Shown here: positions 16,413-23,620 of the stretch, piece by piece
How the letters are laid out: each line of letters begins with the position of its first letter
How positions within the stretch are numbered: position 1 is the first letter of the stretch
Assembly: GCF_017311575.1 (NCBI RefSeq)
Contig: NZ_JAFFQY010000003.1
Coordinates: 62,001 to 126,000 of the forward strand
Length of the DNA: 64,000 nt
Source of the DNA: Roseococcus thiosulfatophilus
GTDB lineage: Bacteria > Pseudomonadota > Alphaproteobacteria > Acetobacterales > Acetobacteraceae
Direction of reading: 5' to 3'
Notes under the pieces: generated by a model
The model's input: the letters and a program-made list of their open reading frames with translations, nothing else
Databases searched by the model: none
What the model was told of the DNA's origin: nothing
Program-made: the position numbers and the translations under genes

Positions 16413-17693
16413 CTAAAGCATCCCCATGCTGCGCGGCAGCCACAGCGCGATGCCCGGCAACGCGATGACCAGCGCCAGCGCCGCCAGCATGGCCAGCACC
16501 ATCCAGCTCACCCAAGGGATGGTGGTCTGCATGGAGACGCCCGCGATGCGGCAACTCACCATCATGTTCACCGCCATGGGCGGCGTGAACTGCCCTATCG
16601 CGATCTTCATGGTGAGGATGATGCCGAACCAGGTCGGGTCCCACCCGAAATGCCGCGCGATGGGCAGCAGCAGCGGCAGCAGGATGAGGAAGATGGAGAT
16701 GCCGTCCAGGAACATCCCCACCACGATCACCAGCACCACCAGCAGTGCCAGCGTGCCGTATTCGCCCAGGCCCAGGATCGCCTCCACCACCGGCTGCACC
16801 ATGCCCAGCGTGGAGGTGGCCCAGGCGAAGACGGTGGCGAGTGCGACCACCATGAGGATGACGGCCGAAATCTCGCCCGCCTCTACCAGGATTTCGTAGA
16901 GGTCGCGCAGCGTCAGGCTGCGATAGATCACGAAGCCCACGAACAGCCCGTAGAAGACGGCCATGACCGCGGCCTCGGTCGGCGTGAAGGCGCCGATGCG
17001 CATGCCGCCCAGGATGACCACGGGCGCCATCAACCCCCAGAAGGCCTCGCGGAAGGCGCGCCACACGGAAAGCCCGCCCCGGTCGGGGTTGCGCCCGCCG
17101 AAATCCCGCAACCAGGAAATCAGCAGGATGGGCACCAGGATCGCCACGCCCGCCAGCAGGCCCGGAAACAGCCCCGCCATGAAGATGGCCGGCACCGAGA
17201 CGCCGGGCACCATCACCGCATAGATGATGAAGGCGATGGAGGGCGGGATCAGGATGTCCACCGCCGCCGCCGCCCCCACCACGCTCGCGATGAAGGGGCG
17301 CGGATATCCGTCCCGCACCATGCCATCCGTCATCACCTTGCCCACCGCCGCCGCCGTGGCGGGGCCGGAGCCCGAGATGCCGCCCATCACCATCGCCACC
17401 AGCACCGAGACGGAAGCGAGCGCCCCGCGCCCCGCCCCCACCAGCGTGGTGGCAAAGCGCACGAGGCGCAGCGCCACCCCCGCGCGGTCGAAGACGCAAC
17501 CCACCAGGATGAACATGGGCAGCGCGATCAGCGGGTATTTCGCGATGCCGGCATAGACGTTGGTGGGCATGGCCATCATCGCCTGGTCCGACAGCACGAT
17601 GGCCGCGGCACCGGCGAGTCCGAGTGCCACCCCGATCGGCACGCCCCCCAGCAGCATCACCAGGAAGGCCGCGAAGAGGATGCCGCCCGTCAC
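16413..17693 (-). CDS. dctM: TRAP transporter large permease subunit (DctM family)
   Basis: A 426-residue polytopic protein with about 12 hydrophobic helices, the ion-coupled translocation subunit of a tripartite ATP-independent periplasmic transporter. Family features include G-V-P-I-G-V-A-L-G-L-A-G near the N-terminus, G-G-I-S-G-S-G-P-A-T-A-A-A-V-G in the first half, D-I-L-I-P-P-S-I-A-F-I-I-Y, and F-T-P-P-M-A-V-N near the end. The frame is open to 17846, but a GTG at 17693 overlaps the stop of the small permease gene and gives the normal family N-terminus. It forms one operon with dctQ and dctP upstream. Confidence 0.92.
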   Translation of the reverse strand: MTGGILFAAFLVMLLGGVPIGVALGLAGAAAIVLSDQAMMAMPTNVYAGIAKYPLIALPMFILVGCVFDRAGVALRLVRFATTLVGAGRGALASVSVLVAMVMGGISGSGPATAAAVGKVMTDGMVRDGYPRPFIASVVGAAAAVDILIPPSIAFIIYAVMVPGVSVPAIFMAGLFPGLLAGVAILVPILLISWLRDFGGRNPDRGGLSVWRAFREAFWGLMAPVVILGGMRIGAFTPTEAAVMAVFYGLFVGFVIYRSLTLRDLYEILVEAGEISAVILMVVALATVFAWATSTLGMVQPVVEAILGLGEYGTLALLVVLVIVVGMFLDGISIFLILLPLLLPIARHFGWDPTWFGIILTMKIAIGQFTPPMAVNMMVSCRIAGVSMQTTIPWVSWMVLAMLAALALVIALPGIALWLPRSMGML

Positions 17694-18169
17694 GCGTCCT
17701 CGCCCCGCAGCAGCCGCCAGATGCGCCCGGCCGCGCGCCCCATCACCAGCAGCGCCAGCAGGGGCAGCCAAACCGAATACAGCCATTGCGGGTGGCCGAG
17801 CCCGGGCGAGAGCGCCTCGAAGCGATACTCGTCCCAGGCCATCCACCCGCCATACCAGGCGAGCAGCGCGAAGCAGAAGAACAGCAGCGCCATGCCCGCG
17901 ATCTCGGCCCGGCGCTGCCCGCGCGGCGAGAGCTTGCCCGTCAGCCAGTCAATGCGGATATGCCGCCCCGTGGCGGTGGCGAGAGCCGTGCCGACCAGCG
18001 TCACGATCACGATCAGCGCCACCGAGTATTCCTCGGTGAAGGCGAGCGAGACATCGGTCAGATAGCGCGTGACCACGTTGGCCAGCGTGATCAGCGCCAT
18101 GGCCCCCATGCCGGCCGCCAACAGCACCCGCTCCAGCGAGAGCGGCAGGCGGGTGCGCGGTTCCTCCAT
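17690..18169 (-). CDS. dctQ: TRAP transporter small permease subunit (DctQ family)
   Basis: A 159-residue membrane protein with four hydrophobic helices, the expected size and topology of the DctQ subunit that pairs with DctM. R-Y-L-T-D-V-S-L-A-F-T-E-E-Y after the first helix matches the family E-E pattern, and H-I-R-I-D-W-L follows the second. The gene shares one nucleotide with the dctP stop and overlaps the GTG start of dctM, so the three subunits are translationally coupled. Confidence 0.9.
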   Translation of the reverse strand: MEEPRTRLPLSLERVLLAAGMGAMALITLANVVTRYLTDVSLAFTEEYSVALIVIVTLVGTALATATGRHIRIDWLTGKLSPRGQRRAEIAGMALLFFCFALLAWYGGWMAWDEYRFEALSPGLGHPQWLYSVWLPLLALLVMGRAAGRIWRLLRGEDA

Positions 18170-19191
18170 CAGGACAGCGCGCGGATGGCGGCCTCGGCCT
18201 TTTGCACCAGCCCGGTGCCGATGCGGCTGGCCCAGCGCTCGTGCACGGGGCGCAGCGCCTGGGCGAAGGCGCGCTTCTCCTCCACGCTCAGCACGGTCAC
18301 CTCCACGTTGCGGCGGCGCAGTTCCTGGAGTGCCGCGTCATCCGTGCCGGGGATGCCGAGGCCCGCGCGGGCCAGGCGGATGTTGTTCGCCGCGGCCTCG
18401 CGCGCGCAGTCGCGCAGCAGCGCCTGGTCCTCGGCGTTGAAACTGTTCCAGACGGATTTGGAGACGCCGAAGATCAGCGCGTCGTTCACATAGTTCCAGA
18501 TGGTCATGTGGCGCTGCGCCAGCGTGTCCATGCGGAAGGCGAGGAAGAGGTTGACCGGGTTCTCCTGGCCATCCACCGCGCCGGAGCTCAGCGCCGGCTG
18601 CAGGTCCGCGAAGGACATCTGCAGCGGGTTGGCGCCCATGCCGGTGAAGATGTCGTTGAAGATGGCGCCGGCGGCGAAGCGGATCTTGAGGCCCCGCAGA
18701 TCGGCCGGCGTGCGGATGGCGCGGCGGGAATTGCTGATCTCGCGGAAGCCGTTCTCGCCGAAGGCCAGGCCCACCACGTCGCGGCCATCCATCACCTGCA
18801 TGATGTCGCGACCGACCTCGCCATTGATCAGCGCGTCGAAGGCGCGGTGGTCGGGCATCAGGAAGGGCAGCTGGAAGACGCCGGCCTCGCGCACCTGGGG
18901 CGCAATGTTGATGGTGCTGAACACGCACATGTCGATGACGCCCTGGCGCATGGCCAGCAATTCGCGCGTCTGGTCGCCGCCCACGAGCTGGCTGCCCGGA
19001 TAGACGCGCACATTGATGCGCCCGCCGCTGCGTTGCGTCACCAGTTCGGCCCATTGGAAGGCGCCCTCGGCGAAGGGGATGGGGCGGTTGCCCACCACCG
19101 AGAGCTTGTATTCGGGCCGGTAGGTCTGGGCGGCCGCGATGGCGGGGGCGGCCAGCGCGGAGGCCAGCAGCAGGCTGCGACGGGTGGTCAT
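18169..19191 (-). CDS. dctP: TRAP transporter substrate-binding protein (DctP family)
   Basis: A 340-residue periplasmic receptor. The first 22 residues form a signal peptide with a basic T-T-R-R start and an A-A-A cleavage region before Q-T-Y. The mature part has the DctP pattern: R-I-N-V-R-V-Y-P-G-S-Q-L-V-G-G, then L-R-G-L-K-I-R with the arginine that usually binds the substrate carboxylate, and D-G-Q-E-N-P in place of the usual G-x-E-N. It should capture a small carboxylate and hand it to DctQM. The ATG at 19191 is divergent from the SDR at 19294. The acyl-CoA ligase further downstream is a possible consumer of the substrate. Confidence 0.92.
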   Translation of the reverse strand: MTTRRSLLLASALAAPAIAAAQTYRPEYKLSVVGNRPIPFAEGAFQWAELVTQRSGGRINVRVYPGSQLVGGDQTRELLAMRQGVIDMCVFSTINIAPQVREAGVFQLPFLMPDHRAFDALINGEVGRDIMQVMDGRDVVGLAFGENGFREISNSRRAIRTPADLRGLKIRFAAGAIFNDIFTGMGANPLQMSFADLQPALSSGAVDGQENPVNLFLAFRMDTLAQRHMTIWNYVNDALIFGVSKSVWNSFNAEDQALLRDCAREAAANNIRLARAGLGIPGTDDAALQELRRRNVEVTVLSVEEKRAFAQALRPVHERWASRIGTGLVQKAEAAIRALS

Positions 19192-19257
19192 TCGGGCGGT
19201 CCCTCCAGGACGGGTGCGGCTTGCGCCGTCTGTGTCCCCGCAGAATGATGAACCAAA

Positions 19258-19276
19258 GGGCGCGCGGCAAGCGCCC
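19258..19276. promoter_or_regulatory. Small inverted repeat before the SDR start
   Basis: Arms GGGCGC (19258-19263) and GCGCCC (19271-19276) with a 7-nt spacer lie 18 bp upstream of the ATG at 19294, in the 102-bp gap between the divergent TRAP operon and the SDR gene. It could be an operator or a leader hairpin, or chance in such GC-rich sequence. Confidence 0.25.
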
Positions 19277-19293
19277 AGGCGAGGGAGAGGGTC

Positions 19294-19983
19294 ATGGCGG
19301 GTCTGGTGGCGGTGACGGGTGGCGCTTCTGGAATCGGGGCGGCGGTGGCCGAGGCGGTGCGGGCGGCGGGCGGCCGCGCCGCGGTGGCCGACCTCAACGC
19401 GGGCGAGGGCGCGACGCGCCTCGACGTGACCGATGATGCCGCCGTCGCCGCCTGGATGGAGGGGCTCGCGGGCCTCACGGGCCTGGTCTGTGCCGCCGGC
19501 ATCTCGGCCAATACGCCAAGCCTGACGGCCGCCCCCGCCAGCTTCCGGCGCGTGCTGGAGGTGAACGTCACCGGCAGCTTCCTCGCGGCCCAGGCGGCGG
19601 CGCGGCGGATGGAGAAGGGCGGTTCCATCGTCTTCATCGCCTCGGTCTCGGGCCTCGTCGGCATGGCCGACCGCGTGGCCTATTCGGCCTCCAAGGCCGC
19701 GGTCATCAACATGGCGGCGGCCATGGCGGTGGACCTCGCCCCGCGCGGCATCCGCGTGAACGCCATCTGCCCCGGCCCTGTCGAGACGCCCATGGTGCGC
19801 GAATTGCACGATCCCGCGACCCGCGCCGCCTGGCATGCCCGCGTGCCGCTGCGTCGCTATGCGGAACCCGAAGAGATCGCGCAGATGGCGTTGTTTCTGC
19901 TCGACCCCGCGCGCAGCGGCTACGTCACGGGCCAGGCCATCGCGGTGGATGGCGGCTTTTCGACGGCCGGGCTGATGCCGTGA
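19294..19983 (+). CDS. Short-chain dehydrogenase/reductase (SDR)
   Basis: A 229-residue classical SDR. It has the cofactor motif T-G-G-A-S-G-I-G at the N-terminus, the serine in I-A-S-V-S-G, the catalytic Y-S-A-S-K, and the C-terminal T-G-Q-A-I-A-V-D-G-G-F. It is somewhat short because the segment between beta strands 2 and 3 is compact. A GAGGGAGAGGG ribosome site precedes the ATG. Its stop overlaps the GTG start of an acyl-CoA ligase (GTGA), so both are made from one transcript. The pairing suggests oxidation of a hydroxy acid or hydroxyacyl substrate linked to CoA activation. Confidence 0.9.
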   Translation: MAGLVAVTGGASGIGAAVAEAVRAAGGRAAVADLNAGEGATRLDVTDDAAVAAWMEGLAGLTGLVCAAGISANTPSLTAAPASFRRVLEVNVTGSFLAAQAAARRMEKGGSIVFIASVSGLVGMADRVAYSASKAAVINMAAAMAVDLAPRGIRVNAICPGPVETPMVRELHDPATRAAWHARVPLRRYAEPEEIAQMALFLLDPARSGYVTGQAIAVDGGFSTAGLMP

Positions 19984-21524
19984 TCCCCGCGGCCAATCTC
20001 GGGCGGCTGTTGACCTGGACAGCGCGGCGCCTGCCTGATGCGCCGGCTCTGCGCTGGCGCGACCGCGTCTGGTCGTGGGCCGAACTCGACGAAAGGGTGG
20101 ACCGCCTGGCCGCCGCCCTGCGTGCCCAGGGGGTGGCCCCGGGCGACCGCGTGCTGGTCCATTCGCGCAACTCCAATGTGATGTTCGAGGCGGTCTGGGC
20201 CTGCTGGAAGGCTGGCGCCGTCTTCGTCCCCACCAATGTCCGCCTGACGCCGGCCGAGGCGGCCTATCTGGGTGCCGCCTCGGGCGCGGTCGCCATGCTG
20301 CGCGACCACGGCTTCGCCGCCCATGCCGATGCGGTGCGCGAGGCAAGCCCCGCCTGCCGCCTGGTCCTGGCCGTGGGCGATGCGCGGCCGGACGAGCAAG
20401 ATGTCGAGGCGTTGATCGCCGACACGCCCCGCCCGCCCGCCGACCATGAGGCGGATGTGGCGCCGGACCACCCCGCCTGGTTCTTCTTCACCTCCGGCAC
20501 CACCGGCCGGCCCAAGGCCGCGGTGCTGACCCATGGGCAGATGGGCTTCGTGGTGAACAACCACCTGGCCGACCTGATGCCGGGTCTCACGGAGCATGAT
20601 GTCTCGCTGGTCGTGGCCCCGCTAAGCCATGGCGCGGGCATCCATGCGCTGGCCCAGGTGGCGCGCGGCGCCTGCTCCATCCTGCTGCCCGGCGAGCGGA
20701 TGGACGCAAGCGAGGCCTGGCGGCTCATCGCGGCGCATGGCGTCACCAACATGTTCACCGTGCCCACCATCCTGAACATGCTGGTGGCCAATCCCGACGC
20801 CGCGCCGCACGCGCTGCGCCACGTGATCTATGCGGGGGCGCCCATGTACCGCGCCGACCAGAAGCGCGCGCTGGAACGGCTCGGCCCCTGCCTCGTGCAG
20901 TATTTCGGCATGGGCGAGGTGACGGGCAACAGCACCGTGCTGCGCCCGGACCAGCACAGCCTGGACGATGCCGACCCGCGCGCGGGAAGCTGCGGGGTGG
21001 CACGCACGGGGATGGACCTCGCCATCCTGGACGCCAACGGCCGGCGCCTGCCGCCAGGCGAGACGGGCGAGATCTGCGTGCGCGGCCCCGCGGTCTTCGC
21101 GGGCTATCACGACAATCCCGAGGCCAATGCCGCCGCCTTCCGAGATGGCTGGTTCCACACTGGCGACCTGGGGCATCTCGATGCCCAGGGCTTCCTCTTC
21201 ATCACCGGCCGGGCGTCGGACATGTTCATCTCGGGCGGATCGAACGTCTATCCGCGCGAGGTGGAGGAGGCGCTGCTGACCCACCCGCAGGTGCTGGAAT
21301 GCGCCGTGGTCGGCATCCCGGACGCGAAATGGGGCGAGGTGGGCGTGGCCTGCGTGGTGCCGCGCGGGGCCGCCCCCGACCCCGCGGCGCTGCTGGCGCA
21401 CCTCGCGCCCCTGCTTGCGCGCTACAAGCACCCGCACCGCTTCGTGTTCTGGGACGAACTGCCGAAGTCGGCCTATGGCAAGGTGCCGAAGTCGCTGCTG
21501 CGTGGGAAGCTCGAAGCCCCTTAA
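19980..21524 (+). CDS. AMP-forming acyl-CoA synthetase (AMP-binding superfamily)
   Basis: A 514-residue adenylate-forming enzyme that activates a carboxylic acid with ATP and CoA. The P-loop is F-F-T-S-G-T-T-G-R-P-K-A-A, the adenosine-binding motif is Y-F-G-M-G-E, the hinge is G-W-F-H-T-G-D-L-G followed by G-R-A-S-D-M-F-I-S-G-G, and the catalytic lysine lies in P-K-S-A-Y-G-K-V near the C-terminus. The start GTG at 19980 overlaps the SDR stop. The last four nucleotides overlap the end of the convergent VWA/GATase gene. It is most like medium or long-chain and aryl acyl-CoA ligases; the acid is not known. Confidence 0.92.
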   Translation: MIPAANLGRLLTWTARRLPDAPALRWRDRVWSWAELDERVDRLAAALRAQGVAPGDRVLVHSRNSNVMFEAVWACWKAGAVFVPTNVRLTPAEAAYLGAASGAVAMLRDHGFAAHADAVREASPACRLVLAVGDARPDEQDVEALIADTPRPPADHEADVAPDHPAWFFFTSGTTGRPKAAVLTHGQMGFVVNNHLADLMPGLTEHDVSLVVAPLSHGAGIHALAQVARGACSILLPGERMDASEAWRLIAAHGVTNMFTVPTILNMLVANPDAAPHALRHVIYAGAPMYRADQKRALERLGPCLVQYFGMGEVTGNSTVLRPDQHSLDDADPRAGSCGVARTGMDLAILDANGRRLPPGETGEICVRGPAVFAGYHDNPEANAAAFRDGWFHTGDLGHLDAQGFLFITGRASDMFISGGSNVYPREVEEALLTHPQVLECAVVGIPDAKWGEVGVACVVPRGAAPDPAALLAHLAPLLARYKHPHRFVFWDELPKSAYGKVPKSLLRGKLEAP

Positions 21525-23620
21525 CGCGCCTCCCTGCGCCACCCCATCACCGCCACCCCCAGCAGCAGCGCCAGAGCGAGCCAGGGCGGCAGCAGCGGCA
21601 TGGCGGCGATGCCCGTCACCGTGTGGTCCTCGCGCTGGCGCAGGCCGATCCAGCCCGAGCCCGCCGCATCCCGCCCCGCCGCCACCCGGCGGATGTCGGG
21701 AATGGCCGGTCCGCCGCCCACATAGCGGGCGGCCCCGCCGGTGGCCGAAACCACCGGCCGCATCAGCGCGGGGTCGGCGCGAAGATCCGCGAATTCCGGC
21801 GGGTTGGCGGGCATGGCGGCGGCGAAGGCCTGGCGCCGCCCATCGCTGACCTGCCATAGCCCGGGCTGGTCGGCCGGGGCCTCGCCCACGGCGCGGCCGC
21901 TGCCGGCCTCGCCGGAAAGCGCAAGCCGGCTCGTCGTGCCGTCCGGGGCCGTGACCGTCACCTCCGGCGGCGCCGCGCCTTCCACGCTGCGGCGCTGGAC
22001 CAGGAGGCGGCCCTCCTCGATGCGGGCGGTCAGCGCCTCCTCCTCCAGCTCGGGCTCGCGCATCAGCCAATGGGCCACGCGGCGCAGCAATTCCTGCTGC
22101 GGCCCGCCGCCATCATAGCCGCGCGACCAGAGCCAGATGTGGTCCGACAGCATCAGCGCCACGCGGCCCTGGCCCACCCGGTCCAGCACCAGCAGCGGCG
22201 CGCCCTGGGCGCCCTCCATCACGGTGGTGCCGGCCCGCGCCTCCGTGCGGATGGTGCGGTACCAGCGGCCCCAGGCGGCCTGGGTGCCTTCGTCGGGATT
22301 GGCGCCGGTCAGCCCCTCGGTCACGGGATGGCGCGCGCCGGGCAGCGTCACCCGCGGGCGAAAGGGCTGCTCGGCGATGGCCTGGGCGGGGCTGAGCGGC
22401 CGTGCCGGCAGCACCGCCCCCAAGGGCGTGTTGGCGAGGCTGGTGCCCCCCACATATTCAGGCCCCACCGACAGCAGCAGCGCGCCCCCCTGGCGCACAT
22501 ATTCCGCGATGTTGCGCATGTAGCTGGGCGGGAGGATGCCGCGATTGGCGAAGCGGTCGAAGATGACCAGGTCGAATTCGCGCAGCTTCACCTGGAACAG
22601 CTCGCGCACCGGAAAGGCGATGAGCGCGAGTTCGTTCAGCGGCGTCAGATCGTCCTTCTCCGGTGGGCGGAGAATGGTGAAATGCACCAGATCCACGCCC
22701 GGATCGGCCTTCAGCAGCCGCCGCCAGGTGCGCTGCCCGGCATGGGGTTCGCCACTGACCAGCAGCACGCGCAGCCGGTCGCGCACGCCATTGATGGTGA
22801 CGACGACGCGGTTGTTCACGTCGCTCACCTCGTCGGGCCGCGCCTCGGCCATGATGTCGATGACCGAGGGGCCTGCGCGCTCGATGGGCACGGAGATGCG
22901 GTGCTCCTGCCCCACCGGCACGCTCTGCGTCACGGGCGCCGCACCGTCGCGGCGCAGGGTCAGGCGCGTGCTGCCCTCGGGGCGGGGGTCGCCCAGGTCC
23001 TCCACGATGAGGCGCAGCTCCACCTCGCGGCCCACGATGCCGAAGCCGGGCGCCTCGATCAGGCGGATGCGCCGGTCCACCTCGCCCGCGCGGCCGGGCA
23101 TCAGGACATGGACGGGCACGCCCTCGCCGGCGGACCATTGCGCATCGGTGGGCGCGTCATGCACCTGCCCGTCCGACAGCATGATGACGCCCGCGAGCCG
23201 CGCGGCCGGCACATCGGCGAGCGCGCGGTCGAGGGCCGCGAAGCCGCGCGTGCCCTGGGTGCCACCCTCCTCGATCTCGGCCACGCGCAGTTCCACGTCG
23301 CGCAGCCGCGCGATGCGGGCCTCGATGGCGGCGCGCGCGGCCTCCAGCGCATCGGGCCGCCCGCGCACCGTCGCCATGCTGGCCGATCGGTCCAGCAGTA
23401 GCAGGGCGATGTCAGGCCGTGTTTCGCGCGTCTGCTCGACAAGGCGCGGTCCCGAGAGCGCCGCGATGAGCAGGGCAAAGGCGGCGGCCCGCCACCACAC
23501 GCCCCGCGCCCCGCGCCAGAAGGCCGGCACCAGCACCAGCAGCGCAAGCGCGGCCAGCGCCCCGATCAGCCAGAGCGGCAGGACGGGGGCGAGGTCGAAG
23601 GTCAGCGCGGTTCCGGTCAA
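21521..23620 (-). CDS. Membrane protein with VWA-like and glutamine-amidotransferase-like domains
   Basis: A 699-residue protein, the last gene of the MoxR cluster. Two N-terminal membrane helices (about 14-60) are followed by a von Willebrand A-like region with a MIDAS-type D-R-S-A-S-M (near residue 75) and L-S-D-G-Q. A middle beta-rich domain (about 200-290) is followed by a class I glutamine-amidotransferase-like region (about 300-560) that contains Y-V-R-Q-G-G-A-L-L-L-S-V-G and a late L-M-L-S-D-H-I-W-L-W-S-R. The nucleophilic cysteine of active amidotransferases is not visible, so this domain is probably structural. One C-terminal helix ends in R-R-E-A-R. The start overlaps the DUF4159 gene stop. 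Function is unknown; a role in envelope complex assembly with MoxR is inference. Confidence 0.8.
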   Translation of the reverse strand: MTGTALTFDLAPVLPLWLIGALAALALLVLVPAFWRGARGVWWRAAAFALLIAALSGPRLVEQTRETRPDIALLLLDRSASMATVRGRPDALEAARAAIEARIARLRDVELRVAEIEEGGTQGTRGFAALDRALADVPAARLAGVIMLSDGQVHDAPTDAQWSAGEGVPVHVLMPGRAGEVDRRIRLIEAPGFGIVGREVELRLIVEDLGDPRPEGSTRLTLRRDGAAPVTQSVPVGQEHRISVPIERAGPSVIDIMAEARPDEVSDVNNRVVVTINGVRDRLRVLLVSGEPHAGQRTWRRLLKADPGVDLVHFTILRPPEKDDLTPLNELALIAFPVRELFQVKLREFDLVIFDRFANRGILPPSYMRNIAEYVRQGGALLLSVGPEYVGGTSLANTPLGAVLPARPLSPAQAIAEQPFRPRVTLPGARHPVTEGLTGANPDEGTQAAWGRWYRTIRTEARAGTTVMEGAQGAPLLVLDRVGQGRVALMLSDHIWLWSRGYDGGGPQQELLRRVAHWLMREPELEEEALTARIEEGRLLVQRRSVEGAAPPEVTVTAPDGTTSRLALSGEAGSGRAVGEAPADQPGLWQVSDGRRQAFAAAMPANPPEFADLRADPALMRPVVSATGGAARYVGGGPAIPDIRRVAAGRDAAGSGWIGLRQREDHTVTGIAAMPLLPPWLALALLLGVAVMGWRREAR

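Noticed and set aside
15705-18065. Plus-strand open frame of 786 codons
   Set aside because: It is antisense to the acyl-CoA ligase and TRAP genes, is rich in H, R, D and Q, and has no recognisable domain.
18169-20346. Long N-terminal extension of the TRAP receptor frame (725 codons)
   Set aside because: The receptor begins with a clear signal peptide at 19191. The extension is antisense to the SDR and acyl-CoA ligase genes.
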